A stretch of 18,246 nt of DNA. Source: Collinsella sp. AM18-10. GTDB lineage: Bacteria; Actinomycetota; Coriobacteriia; Coriobacteriales; Coriobacteriaceae. The notes beneath the pieces are model-generated. The model worked only from the letters and a program-made list of their open reading frames with translations. It was not told the DNA's origin and did not search any database. Shown in pieces: positions 6,770 through 14,309 of the stretch (positions are counted from its first letter, which is position 1; the number at the start of each line of letters is the position of its first letter). The stretch spans positions 1 to 18,246 of the forward strand of contig NZ_QRJO01000023.1 of assembly GCF_003471585.1 (NCBI RefSeq), given 5' to 3'. Both the position numbers and the translations under genes were made by a program.

Positions 6770-7453
6770 CTACTTATCGTCGGGCTCGGTGACGCGCTTG
6801 GTAAACGAGAGCTTGGACTCCTTACCGGCCATGAGCTTTTTGATGTTCGCGCGATGGGCCCACACCACGGTGATGCCGATCAGCGCCATGCAAAACTTGA
6901 GGCCCAGGCTGCTGTACGGAAAGACCGCACAAGAGGCGATGGGAAGACCGATGGCGGCGGCAAGTGAGCCCACCGACACGTATTTGGTGATGGCAACGGC
7001 CACGATAAACATGCCCAGTAGCGACAAGCCAATGGGCCAGTACCAGGCGAGGATGACACCCAGGCCCACAGCAATACCCTTGCCACCATGGAAGTTGAGG
7101 TAGGGCGAGAAGATGTGTCCCCACACGGCAGAAAGGCATATGACGCCGAGCATCCAGTCGCCGGCGGCACCGGGAGCCATGATGCTCACAGGGAAGCCAT
7201 AGCCCACGCTCGCAATGAGCGGACGCGCGATAAGGACGCAGATGGCGCCCTTAAGGCAGTCGAGCAGCAGGGTGAGCGCGGCGACCTTGGGGCCGGCCAC
7301 GCGCAGCGCATTGGTGGTGCCGATGTTGCCGGAGCCCGCCTTGCGAATGTCCGTGTGGTTGAACACGCGGCCCAGGATCAGGCCAAACGGAATCGCTCCG
7401 ATAAAGAACGAGACCACGGCGCAGATGGCGGTCAGCAGAATCGGATTATGCAT
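6770..7453 (-). CDS. plsY: Acyl-phosphate:glycerol-3-phosphate acyltransferase (membrane)
   Basis: PlsY moves an acyl group from acyl-phosphate to position 1 of glycerol 3-phosphate, making lysophosphatidic acid in the cytoplasmic membrane. The 227-residue protein is mostly hydrophobic, with about five to seven membrane segments. It has the family's cytoplasmic motifs GSGNIGTTNALR (40-51), NFHGGKGIA (120-128, binding and active-site loop) and HRANIKKLMAGKE (200-212). I chose ATG 7453 because AAGGAG lies 7 nt upstream and the protein then starts with a typical first membrane helix; a longer frame from 7501 would only add a polar stretch inside der. It overlaps the end of der by 8 bp. Its acyl-phosphate donor is normally made by PlsX, which is not in the window. 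Confidence 0.95.
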   Translation of the reverse strand: MHNPILLTAICAVVSFFIGAIPFGLILGRVFNHTDIRKAGSGNIGTTNALRVAGPKVAALTLLLDCLKGAICVLIARPLIASVGYGFPVSIMAPGAAGDWMLGVICLSAVWGHIFSPYLNFHGGKGIAVGLGVILAWYWPIGLSLLGMFIVAVAITKYVSVGSLAAAIGLPIASCAVFPYSSLGLKFCMALIGITVVWAHRANIKKLMAGKESKLSFTKRVTEPDDK

Positions 7454-8780
7454 CCTTTTGCTCCTTCTTCCTAAAGAAGAGTCGAATGGGCGTGCCGGCA
7501 AAATCGAAGGTCGAGCGCATGCGGTTCTCCACGTAGCGCTGGTAGGTGTCGTTGACCAGGTCGCTGTGGTTGACGAAGAACGTAAACGTCGGCGGGTTGA
7601 TGCCCGTCTGGGTCACGTAGTGCATGCGCAGGCGGCGCTTGCCGTCCACCACGGTGTGGCCGAACTCGCGCAGGTCGGTGAGGAACGTGTTGAGGCGCGA
7701 GGTGGTGATCTTTTGCGAACGCGTCTTCTCGGCTGCGTCGACCATCGCCCAGATCTTCTCGACGCTGCGGCCAGTGAGGGCAGAGATGCGCAGGTACTGG
7801 GCCCAGGGAGCCATGACGCCCAGACGGCGGTCGATGGTCTCCATGCAGGCCTCGCGCTTACGGTCGTCGTCGAGCAGGTCCCACTTGTTGAGCAGCACAA
7901 CGATGGCACAGCCGCGCTCGATGGCAAGACCCATGACCTTCTGGTCCTGTTCGGTAACGCCCACGGAGGCGTCGACGACGAGCAGCGCCACGTCGGCGCG
8001 GTCGATGGCGCGCAGGCCGCGGACCATCGAGTAGTACTCGATGTTCTCGTACACGGTGCTCTTCTTGCGGATGCCCGCGGTGTCGACCATGCGGTAGTGC
8101 TTGCCGTTGCGCTCCACGACGGTGTCGATGGCGTCGCGCGTGGTGCCGGCAATGTTGGACACGATAGAGCGGTCGGCGCCCAGGATGCGGTTGAACAGCG
8201 AGGACTTACCGGCGTTGGGGCGGCCGATGATGGCCACGTTCAGCGCATCGGGGAACTCATCGGCGACCTCGTCCTCCTCCTCGGGCAACAGGGCCACGAT
8301 GTCGTCGAGCAGGTCGCCCGTGCCATGACCATGCAGGGCCGAGAGCGGCGTGGGCTCGCCGATGCCGAGCGAATAGAATTCCCAGATGCTGTCGTTCTCG
8401 CGATCGGGGTTGTCGAGCTTGTTCACCAGCAGAAAGACCGGCTTGTCGCAGCGCTTGAGCATGCGAGCGACCGATTCGTCCTCCTCGGTGACGCCGGTGC
8501 GGCCGTCGACCACAAACAGGATGACGGCGGCTTCCTCGGCGGCGGCGAGGGCCTGGTCGCGGATAGACGTGGCAAAGACGTCGTCGCTCTTGAGCGGCTC
8601 GATACCGCCCGTGTCGACGATGGTGAACTCGCGGCCGTTCCAATCGGCCGTGTGGTATGAGCGATCGCGCGTGACGCCGCGGGACTCATGGACGATGGCG
8701 TCCGAGGTTTGGGCCAGGCGGTTAACGAGCGTGGACTTGCCCACGTTGGGGCGTCCGACGACGGCGACGATAGGTTTCAT
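7446..8780 (-). CDS. der: Ribosome biogenesis GTPase Der (EngA), tandem G domains
   Basis: Der is an essential GTPase that assists late assembly of the 50S ribosomal subunit. The 444 residues have the unique layout of two G domains and a C-terminal KH-like domain. The first domain shows GRPNVGKS (9-16), the switch region around SRGVTRDR (33-40), DTGG (56-59) and NKLD (120-123). The second shows GRPNAGKSS (186-194), AGTTRD (211-216), DTAG (233-236) and NKWD (298-301). The KH-like domain (about 355-440) contains KRRLRMHYVTQ and ends in a basic FRKKEQK tail. The ATG at 8780 follows AAAGGAGAG closely; a frame open to 8951 lies within DUF512 and is not used. The start is 10 bp after the DUF512 stop. 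Confidence 0.97.
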   Translation of the reverse strand: MKPIVAVVGRPNVGKSTLVNRLAQTSDAIVHESRGVTRDRSYHTADWNGREFTIVDTGGIEPLKSDDVFATSIRDQALAAAEEAAVILFVVDGRTGVTEEDESVARMLKRCDKPVFLLVNKLDNPDRENDSIWEFYSLGIGEPTPLSALHGHGTGDLLDDIVALLPEEEDEVADEFPDALNVAIIGRPNAGKSSLFNRILGADRSIVSNIAGTTRDAIDTVVERNGKHYRMVDTAGIRKKSTVYENIEYYSMVRGLRAIDRADVALLVVDASVGVTEQDQKVMGLAIERGCAIVVLLNKWDLLDDDRKREACMETIDRRLGVMAPWAQYLRISALTGRSVEKIWAMVDAAEKTRSQKITTSRLNTFLTDLREFGHTVVDGKRRLRMHYVTQTGINPPTFTFFVNHSDLVNDTYQRYVENRMRSTFDFAGTPIRLFFRKKEQKDA

Positions 8781-8790
8781 CTGCTCTCCT

Positions 8791-10233
8791 TTAATGGATA
8801 GGGTCAGCGGAATTAGTAGAGTCTGCGGGCACAATGCCAAGGATATGCTCCAGGGTATCGAGCAGCTCATGCGGCATGGTCGACACCACATGAACCTCGG
8901 CGCCGCGACTGGTAAGGCTTGCGAGTAAATCGTCACGATGATACTCGTCAAGCGTCATGCCGTCAGCGTTGAACATGAGCTTAGGCACAAAGAGCATAAC
9001 CCCCGACAGATCTTGGGGCAGCTGCTCCAAGATGTCACACGCGACGATGAGGCCGGTCACGTCCACGTTGCCGCCAAAGTAGCGGTTCTTGATGGCCGTG
9101 ACAGTGCCGGCGAGTCCCTGGGGCGACTCCACAAAGCGGGCCACCGTGTCGCGTGCGCTGGCGCCCGAGAGGCACAGCAGGTGCTGGCTGCGGGCGGCGA
9201 TGGCCTCGCGGACGCGGGCCAGACGCTCGGTATCGGCGGCAAGCACGTCGTCGGTCTCGTCTAGATACGAGCGGATCATGCCGATGCCGTCGTAGTACTG
9301 CGGGTAACCGTCGTAAAAGTCCGCCTCGGGAGGATCGATGCCGGCGTCCAGATAGAACTCGTCGCTCATCTGGAAGGTGTGGCGGCCAAAGCGCTCGAAG
9401 GCACGGTCCTGGTAGGGACGGATCATGGCAATGGTCTCGCGCGCCAGCTCGGGCTTGTCGCTGTAGGACCAGCTAAAACGGTTCTGATGCTTGGTAAAGC
9501 CGAGCGGCACGATGCCCAGGCTTGTGATTTGCTCGTGCTCCTCGCAAAAGCGCAGGGTCTTTTCCAGCTCCTCGCCGTCGTTCATGCCGGGGCACAGCAC
9601 AATCTGCGCGTGAATCTCGATGCCGGCGGCCATGATGGTCTCGAGTACGTCCATGCCTCGCTGAGCGTTACGGCCCATCATACGACGGCGGACGTCGGGG
9701 CTCACAGCGTGGACCGACACGTTCATGGGACTCATGTTGCGCTGGATGACGTTTTGCACGTCCTCGTCGGTGAGGTTCGTAAGCGTGACAAAGTTGCCTT
9801 GCAAAAAGCTTAGGCGATAGTCGTCGTCGCGAATATAGAGCGTGGAGCGGCCGCCCTTGGGGAGCATGGTCATAAAGCAGAACACGCAGGCGTTGACGCA
9901 GGTACGCATGCCGTCGAAGATGGGGCCATCGAACTCCAAACCCCAATCCTCGCCGGGAAAGCGGTCGAGCTCGACGGGGGTGACGGTGCCGTCGCGCGGG
10001 TCGAAAACCTCGAGCTCGACGGTATCATCGTCGGCCTCCCAGAGCCACACAATCATGTCGGTAAGCTGCTCACCGTTGACCGTGAGCACGCGCATGCCCG
10101 GCTCGATACCCACATCCCACGCGGGCGATTCGGGACGCACGTTCTTGACGAGCGCGCCCTCACCCGGCTCGGGGTCGCGGCTGCGCCCGTAATCGGCCAC
10201 CTCGGCGGCGTATGCGGGTACGGTCTGGTCCAT
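8791..10233 (-). CDS. PDZ and radical-SAM DUF512-domain protein (TIGR03279-like)
   Basis: This is a 480-residue predicted cytoplasmic Fe-S protein of the DUF512 family, whose reaction I do not know. An N-terminal PDZ-like segment (about 25-70, with VKNVRPESPAWDVGIEPGMRVLTVNG spread over 29-54) precedes a radical SAM motif, CVNACVFC (Cys112, Cys116, Cys119), the CxxxCxxC pattern that binds a 4Fe-4S cluster. DDDYRLSFLQGNFVTLTN and the barrel with HAVSPDVR and CPGMNDG follow, then the C-terminal DUF512 region. The gene typically neighbours der in clostridia and relatives, as it does here, hinting at a link to ribosome assembly or RNA modification; that is inference. ATG 10233 lies 2 bp after the ispH stop. 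Its ribosome site is weak: the nearest AAGGAG is about 14 nt away, so translation may depend on coupling to ispH. Confidence 0.9.
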   Translation of the reverse strand: MDQTVPAYAAEVADYGRSRDPEPGEGALVKNVRPESPAWDVGIEPGMRVLTVNGEQLTDMIVWLWEADDDTVELEVFDPRDGTVTPVELDRFPGEDWGLEFDGPIFDGMRTCVNACVFCFMTMLPKGGRSTLYIRDDDYRLSFLQGNFVTLTNLTDEDVQNVIQRNMSPMNVSVHAVSPDVRRRMMGRNAQRGMDVLETIMAAGIEIHAQIVLCPGMNDGEELEKTLRFCEEHEQITSLGIVPLGFTKHQNRFSWSYSDKPELARETIAMIRPYQDRAFERFGRHTFQMSDEFYLDAGIDPPEADFYDGYPQYYDGIGMIRSYLDETDDVLAADTERLARVREAIAARSQHLLCLSGASARDTVARFVESPQGLAGTVTAIKNRYFGGNVDVTGLIVACDILEQLPQDLSGVMLFVPKLMFNADGMTLDEYHRDDLLASLTSRGAEVHVVSTMPHELLDTLEHILGIVPADSTNSADPIH

Positions 10234-10235
10234 GG

Positions 10236-11132
10236 TTAGCGGCAAAGCTCCTTGATGCGCGTGACGGCGCGTTCGATGTGTTCTTGCGGGGTGGAGGCTC
10301 CGGCGGTGATGCCGATGTGGTGAGCGTCGGCAAACCACGCGGCCTGGAGCTCGGAAGCTTCCTCGATGTGATGCGTGCGCTCGCAGGCGTCGGCGCAAAT
10401 CTGTGCCAGGCGGCGGGTGTTGCCCGAGTTCTTGCCGCCCACCACGACCATGCAGTCGCAGCGGTTGGCAAGTGCGGCGGCGGCCTGCTGTCGCTCGCTC
10501 GTGGCGGCGCAGATCGTGTTGATCACACGCAGCTCCTGCACACGCGGGGTGATGGCAGCCACGACCTCGGCGAGGTTCTGCGCGGTCTGGGTGGTCTGCA
10601 CAACCAGGCCCACCTTGCCCTTGAGCGACAGCGCGTCCGCATCGGCAGCGCAGCTCACGACCTGCGCGTCATCGCCGGCGTGGCCCAGGATGCCCTCGAC
10701 TTCGGGGTGGCCCGGCTCTCCCACGACGATCACGCGGTAGCCCTCGCGCACCAGACGCTCGGCCGCCACGTGGACCTTCTTTACGTAGGGGCAGGTGGCG
10801 TCGACCACATCGAGGCCGCGCTCGCGAGCGGCATCGATGACCTGCGGCACCACGCCGTGCGCGCGGATGATCACGGTGCCCGACGCGGCGTCGTCCAAGG
10901 TCTCGGCCAGACCGACGCCCGCCTCGGCGAGCTCGCGCACCACGATGGGGTTATGGATGAGCGGGCCCAGCGTGTGGACCTGAGCGTTCCCCCCTGCCTG
11001 CGGCGCGGCGGCCAGCGCCATGTCGAGCGCGCGCTGCACGCCGTAGCAAGTGCCCGCGTGGGCAGCGATCTCGATGGTGGGGACGACCTCCTCAGCGGCG
11101 GCCGCAGCGGTATTCATGACGTTCTCGCTCAT
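10236..11132 (-). CDS. ispH: 4-hydroxy-3-methylbut-2-enyl diphosphate reductase
   Basis: IspH is the last enzyme of the MEP isoprenoid pathway and makes IPP and DMAPP using a 4Fe-4S cluster. From ATG 11132 it has 298 residues, close to the family norm. The three cluster cysteines are visible as AGTCYGV (Cys29), DATCPYV (Cys114) and NTICAATSERQ (Cys208). The substrate-binding residues GPLIHN (His60), RAHG (His92), GHPEVEG (His142, Glu144) and GKNSGNT (233-239) are also present. The start lies 2 bp after the plsC stop with a modest AGG upstream. A GTG at 11162 would reach back into plsC, and an ATG five codons in is also possible; the first dozen or so residues are a low-complexity Ala/Glu stretch, so the exact start is uncertain. 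Other MEP genes are not in the window. Confidence 0.96.
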   Translation of the reverse strand: MSENVMNTAAAAAEEVVPTIEIAAHAGTCYGVQRALDMALAAAPQAGGNAQVHTLGPLIHNPIVVRELAEAGVGLAETLDDAASGTVIIRAHGVVPQVIDAARERGLDVVDATCPYVKKVHVAAERLVREGYRVIVVGEPGHPEVEGILGHAGDDAQVVSCAADADALSLKGKVGLVVQTTQTAQNLAEVVAAITPRVQELRVINTICAATSERQQAAAALANRCDCMVVVGGKNSGNTRRLAQICADACERTHHIEEASELQAAWFADAHHIGITAGASTPQEHIERAVTRIKELCR

Positions 11133-11134
11133 GG

Positions 11135-11863
11135 CTAGAACCTGCCCGGGTGCTCGGCGCACAGGTCGTCGCGCATGGCGTAAACGCGGCTCATGGCCTC
11201 GGACTCAAACCATGCCAGGCGCTCCTTGCGCTTGAGCTCGGCCGGAGCATCGGATAGCGAGATGGCCTTGCCGGCACGGATCCAGCACTTTTTGGGGCGC
11301 ATGAGCTTTTTGCCTTTGGGCGTGATGTCGGACCAGCCACAAATGGCGAGCGGGTTGACGGGTGCCTTACCCATCTGGGCGATGAGCGCAAAGCCGCCAT
11401 GGACCTCGGGCTTGATCTCGCGCGAGCGGATGCGCGTGCCCTCGGGGAAGATCAGGACGTCCTCACCGCGCTGCAGTGCATGCTGGGCGGCACGCAGACA
11501 CTTCATGTCGGCGGTGCCACGCTCGACGGGAATGCCACCCACGCGGCTAAAGGCCCAGCGCACAATCTTGCTCTTGGCGAACTCGGACTTAAAGATGGGG
11601 CGGATGCGGCGGCCGCCAAAGAACAGCGCCGTCTCCACGGCCAAGAGTTCGGCCATCGAAGTGTGGTTGCAGATGACCACGCTACCGCGGCCTTCCTGGC
11701 GCTCAAACAGCAGGTCGGCGTCCTCGACCTTCCAGCGCCACATGAGCTTGGAGAAGGCCCACAGAATAGCCATGACCACCACGACGACGGCGCGGATGAG
11801 CGCCGGGAACTCGGCGTAGGGAGCGTTGTAGTAATCCTCGGGCGTCTGCTTAAACAGGCGCAT
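11135..11863 (-). CDS. plsC: 1-acyl-sn-glycerol-3-phosphate acyltransferase, PlsC family
   Basis: PlsC acylates position 2 of lysophosphatidic acid to make phosphatidic acid at the inner face of the membrane. The 242 residues start with a hydrophobic helix (about 21-40) and then the acyltransferase fold. Motif I is NHTSMAE (66-72): the catalytic His67 is present, but the acidic residue of the usual HX4D motif is Glu72 rather than Asp. The KSEF...GGIPVERG region (92-116), FPEGTRIR (139-146) and VNPLAI follow the family pattern, so the protein looks intact. ATG 11863 has an excellent AAAGGAGGT site and lies 3 bp after the cmk stop. The cmk-plsC-ispH order is common in Gram-positive bacteria. 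With gpsA and plsY further down the run it completes most of phosphatidic acid synthesis. Confidence 0.92.
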   Translation of the reverse strand: MRLFKQTPEDYYNAPYAEFPALIRAVVVVVMAILWAFSKLMWRWKVEDADLLFERQEGRGSVVICNHTSMAELLAVETALFFGGRRIRPIFKSEFAKSKIVRWAFSRVGGIPVERGTADMKCLRAAQHALQRGEDVLIFPEGTRIRSREIKPEVHGGFALIAQMGKAPVNPLAICGWSDITPKGKKLMRPKKCWIRAGKAISLSDAPAELKRKERLAWFESEAMSRVYAMRDDLCAEHPGRF

Positions 11864-11866
11864 GGG

Positions 11867-12553
11867 CTACCTCCTTTGGTTGATGAGGTCCTCGATAATG
11901 CGTACGACCTCGTCGATGGTGTGGGCGGTGGAGTCGACGTGCACGGCGTCCTCGGCGGGCACGAGCGGTGCGACCTCGCGGCTGCTGTCGAGCTTGTCGC
12001 GCTGCTTGAGGGCGTCGAGGGTCTCATCGACCTCGGCCTCGAGCTGCTCGGCAGTAAGCGGCTGGGCGTCGTTTTGGTGGCGCTGCAGCACGCGGCGGCG
12101 GGCGCGCTCACGCGGGTCGGCGGTCAGGAAGACCTTGACCTGCGCGTTGGGGAACACGACGGTGCCGATGTCGCGACCCTCGGCGACGATATCGCGGTCC
12201 TCGGCGGCGCGGCGCTGGTGGATGAGCATGGCGGCGCGTACGCCCGGGTAGGCCGAGACCTTGGACACGTTGGCGTCCACCTGCGGGGTGCGGATGGCAG
12301 CCGATGCGTCCTTGCCGTCGATGGTCAGGCGCGTGTCCTCGCCGGTGCCGTTGGTAAAGCGAATCTCGATCTGCTCGGCGAGGGCATCGATGGCAGCCTC
12401 GTCGTCCAGGTCGATTCCGCGGTCGAGCGCGGCGAAGGTGACGGCGCGATACATGGCGCCCGTGTCGAGCTTGTTAAAGCCCAGCTGGCGGGCGATCTCC
12501 TTGGCGATAGTGGACTTGCCGGAACCGGCGGGGCCGTCGATGGCGACGATCAT
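11867..12553 (-). CDS. cmk: Cytidylate kinase
   Basis: Cmk phosphorylates CMP and dCMP with ATP, recycling nucleotides from RNA turnover and lipid synthesis. The 228 residues are of normal length. The P-loop GPAGSGKS (7-14), LDTGAMYRA (29-37), a CMP-binding insert region (about 60-100) and AEGRDIGTVVFP (124-135) are all clear, followed by an arginine-rich lid (RERARRR, 148-154). I chose ATG 12553 because AAAGGAAG precedes it and the P-loop begins at once; a frame extending to 12601 adds 16 polar residues without a ribosome site. It follows rluB after 66 bp, the second-largest gap in the run, where I see no convincing promoter or terminator. Confidence 0.96.
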   Translation of the reverse strand: MIVAIDGPAGSGKSTIAKEIARQLGFNKLDTGAMYRAVTFAALDRGIDLDDEAAIDALAEQIEIRFTNGTGEDTRLTIDGKDASAAIRTPQVDANVSKVSAYPGVRAAMLIHQRRAAEDRDIVAEGRDIGTVVFPNAQVKVFLTADPRERARRRVLQRHQNDAQPLTAEQLEAEVDETLDALKQRDKLDSSREVAPLVPAEDAVHVDSTAHTIDEVVRIIEDLINQRR

Positions 12554-12619
12554 GCAATGCTTCCTTTCGGTTGTTGACGTGCTGGTATGGTTCGCGGGCA
12601 TTGGGGCGCGGCGAATTGC

Positions 12620-13591
12620 TTAGCCCGTGTAGCGCTCGCGGTAGGTGTTGCGCTTGGGCGCGGAGCCGTGGCTACCGTGGTGACGCGTGCGGCTGGCGGT
12701 GTTAGTCGCCGGCGCGGCGGCGCGTTTGGAGTTGGCCTGCTTGGGAGGGATACCGCCGGCCTTAAGGATCTGCACCTCGCGGTCGGTGAGTTCGCGCCAC
12801 GAGCCTTTGGCCACGTCCTTGAGCTCCAGGCCGGAAAAGTTACAGCGGTGCAGGCGGATCACCGGATGGTGGATCTTGCTCAGCATGCGCTTGACCTGGT
12901 TTTTGCGGCCCTCGCGGATGATGACCTCCACGGCGGTGGTGCCGGGCTTGACGCCTTGGGGAGCTACGGCCGCGGCCTCGCGAGCGGTGATGACGCGGCA
13001 GATCGCCGGCTGGCACAGGCCGTCGTCGAGCTCGATGCCGCGGCGGAGCGGCTCCAAGTCGCGATCGGTCAGGTGGCCGTCCACGAGCGCCTGATAGGTC
13101 TTGTAGACGTGCTTGCTGGGGTGCAGCAGATCCTGCGACAGGTCGCCGTCGGTGGTAAAGAGCAAAAGGCCCGTGGTGTCGCGGTCCAGGCGGCCCACCG
13201 GGAACAGGCCCGGAAATCGGTCGCGGGGAACCAGATCTGCCACGCAGGGGCGCTCCTGAGGATCGCTCATGGTGGTGAGGTAGCCGGTCGGCTTGTAGAG
13301 CATCAGGTACACGGCGCCCTGGTTGAGCTTGACGGGCACGCCGTCGACCTCGATATGGTCGCGATCGACGTCGACCTTGGTGCCCAGTTCGGTCGCGACC
13401 TGGCCGTTGACGGTCACGCGGCCGGCGGTCATCAGGTCCTCCGAGCCGCGGCGGCTTGCCACGCCCGCGCGCGCCAAAAAGCGCTGTAGGCGCATCGTGT
13501 GTGGGTAGACGGGCTGGGTGCCGCCTGTGGGCGCCGTAGCGCCCGCGACGCGTGCGGTGCGCGTCTCCCCTGCTTCGTTAGTCCTCGTCAT
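12620..13591 (-). CDS. rluB: Ribosomal large-subunit pseudouridine synthase, RsuA/RluB family
   Basis: RluB-type enzymes isomerise a uridine of 23S rRNA in the peptidyl-transferase region. From ATG 13591 the protein has 323 residues. A 32-residue polar leader precedes an S4 RNA-binding domain (MRLQRFLARAGVASRRGSED onward, about 33-80). The catalytic domain follows with VGRLDRDTTGLLLFTTDGD (132-150), where Asp136 is the nucleophile. REGRKNQVKRM and HRCNFSGLEL are typical later motifs. The last 40 or so residues form a basic, Ala/Arg/His-rich tail that is probably disordered and RNA-binding. The start has GGAGG at 6 nt and overlaps scpB by 14 bp; an ATG at 13495, where the S4 domain begins, lacks a ribosome site. 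RluB versus another RsuA-family target is an inference from synteny with scpAB. Confidence 0.9.
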   Translation of the reverse strand: MTRTNEAGETRTARVAGATAPTGGTQPVYPHTMRLQRFLARAGVASRRGSEDLMTAGRVTVNGQVATELGTKVDVDRDHIEVDGVPVKLNQGAVYLMLYKPTGYLTTMSDPQERPCVADLVPRDRFPGLFPVGRLDRDTTGLLLFTTDGDLSQDLLHPSKHVYKTYQALVDGHLTDRDLEPLRRGIELDDGLCQPAICRVITAREAAAVAPQGVKPGTTAVEVIIREGRKNQVKRMLSKIHHPVIRLHRCNFSGLELKDVAKGSWRELTDREVQILKAGGIPPKQANSKRAAAPATNTASRTRHHGSHGSAPKRNTYRERYTG

Positions 13592-14297
13592 GCAAATCCT
13601 CCGAGGTGTCACCGGTGGGCAGAAGCTCTGCGTCATCGGTGTCCTCAACATCGGTATCGATCAGTTCGCGCTCTTCGTCCAGGTCCTCAGCCTGCTCCTC
13701 GAGCGTGGACTGAATGCTGCGGCCGCTCAGGCGCTCGCGGATAAACTGGCGCGATTGCTCGTCGGGCGCAAACTGTTCCAGATCGGGCAGGTCGCGGGTG
13801 GAGCGCAGGCCGAACTTTTCCAAGAAAGCGTTGGTCGTGCCGTAGATGATGGCCTGACCGCGCTCGGGGTCGCGACCGAGCTCGCGCACCAGACCCTTGT
13901 CCACGAGCGACGCGATGACGCCGTCGGAGTTGACGCCGCGGATGCCCTTGACCACCTCGCGCGTGACGGGCTGGTGGTAGGCGATGACGGCCAGGGTCTC
14001 GAGCGCCGCCTGCGACAGTTTTTGTGTGTCCCAGCTCAGCACGTAGGCCTCGACCACGTCGTGGTAGGCGGGGTGCGTAAACAGGCGCCAGCCGCCGGCG
14101 ACCTCGCGGAGCTGAAAGCCGCGGTTGGCCTCCTCGTACTCAACCTTGAGCTCGGCCAACAGCGACGCGCACTCGCCCGGGGCGATATCCAGCGCACCAG
14201 CCAGCGCGGGTGCGCTCACGGGGTCGCTCGACACCAGCAGCAGCGCCTCGAGGGCGCCTTTGAGGCTGTTTGCCTCCAGCGTGGAAAGGGTTGACAT
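13578..14297 (-). CDS. scpB: Segregation and condensation protein B
   Basis: ScpB is the dimeric kite subunit of the SMC-ScpAB condensin, which organises and separates newly copied origins. The 239 residues contain two winged-helix domains, with the family signature KLSQAALETLAVIAYHQPVTR (93-113) followed by IRGVNSDGVIASL (119-131) and LVRELGRDPERGQAIIYGTT (136-155). The last 43 or so residues are strikingly acidic (runs of Glu/Asp from 199 to the end) and probably disordered. The ATG at 14297 follows AGGAG at 9 nt and sits 12 bp after scpA, its obligate partner. Its end overlaps the start of rluB by 14 bp. No smc gene is in the window. Confidence 0.95.
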   Translation of the reverse strand: MSTLSTLEANSLKGALEALLLVSSDPVSAPALAGALDIAPGECASLLAELKVEYEEANRGFQLREVAGGWRLFTHPAYHDVVEAYVLSWDTQKLSQAALETLAVIAYHQPVTREVVKGIRGVNSDGVIASLVDKGLVRELGRDPERGQAIIYGTTNAFLEKFGLRSTRDLPDLEQFAPDEQSRQFIRERLSGRSIQSTLEEQAEDLDEERELIDTDVEDTDDAELLPTGDTSEDLHDED

Positions 14298-14309
14298 GGT
14301 TGGTCGCTC

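Noticed and set aside
5936..8660. Long + strand open frames (343 and 481 codons) opposite gpsA, plsY and der
   Set aside because: These are antisense shadows of strongly supported genes: low-complexity Ala/Gly/Val/His composition, no ribosome site and no domain.
12554..12619. A promoter in the 66-bp gap upstream of cmk
   Set aside because: I could not find a -35/-10 pair with acceptable spacing; the gap is simply intergenic with the cmk ribosome site at its end.
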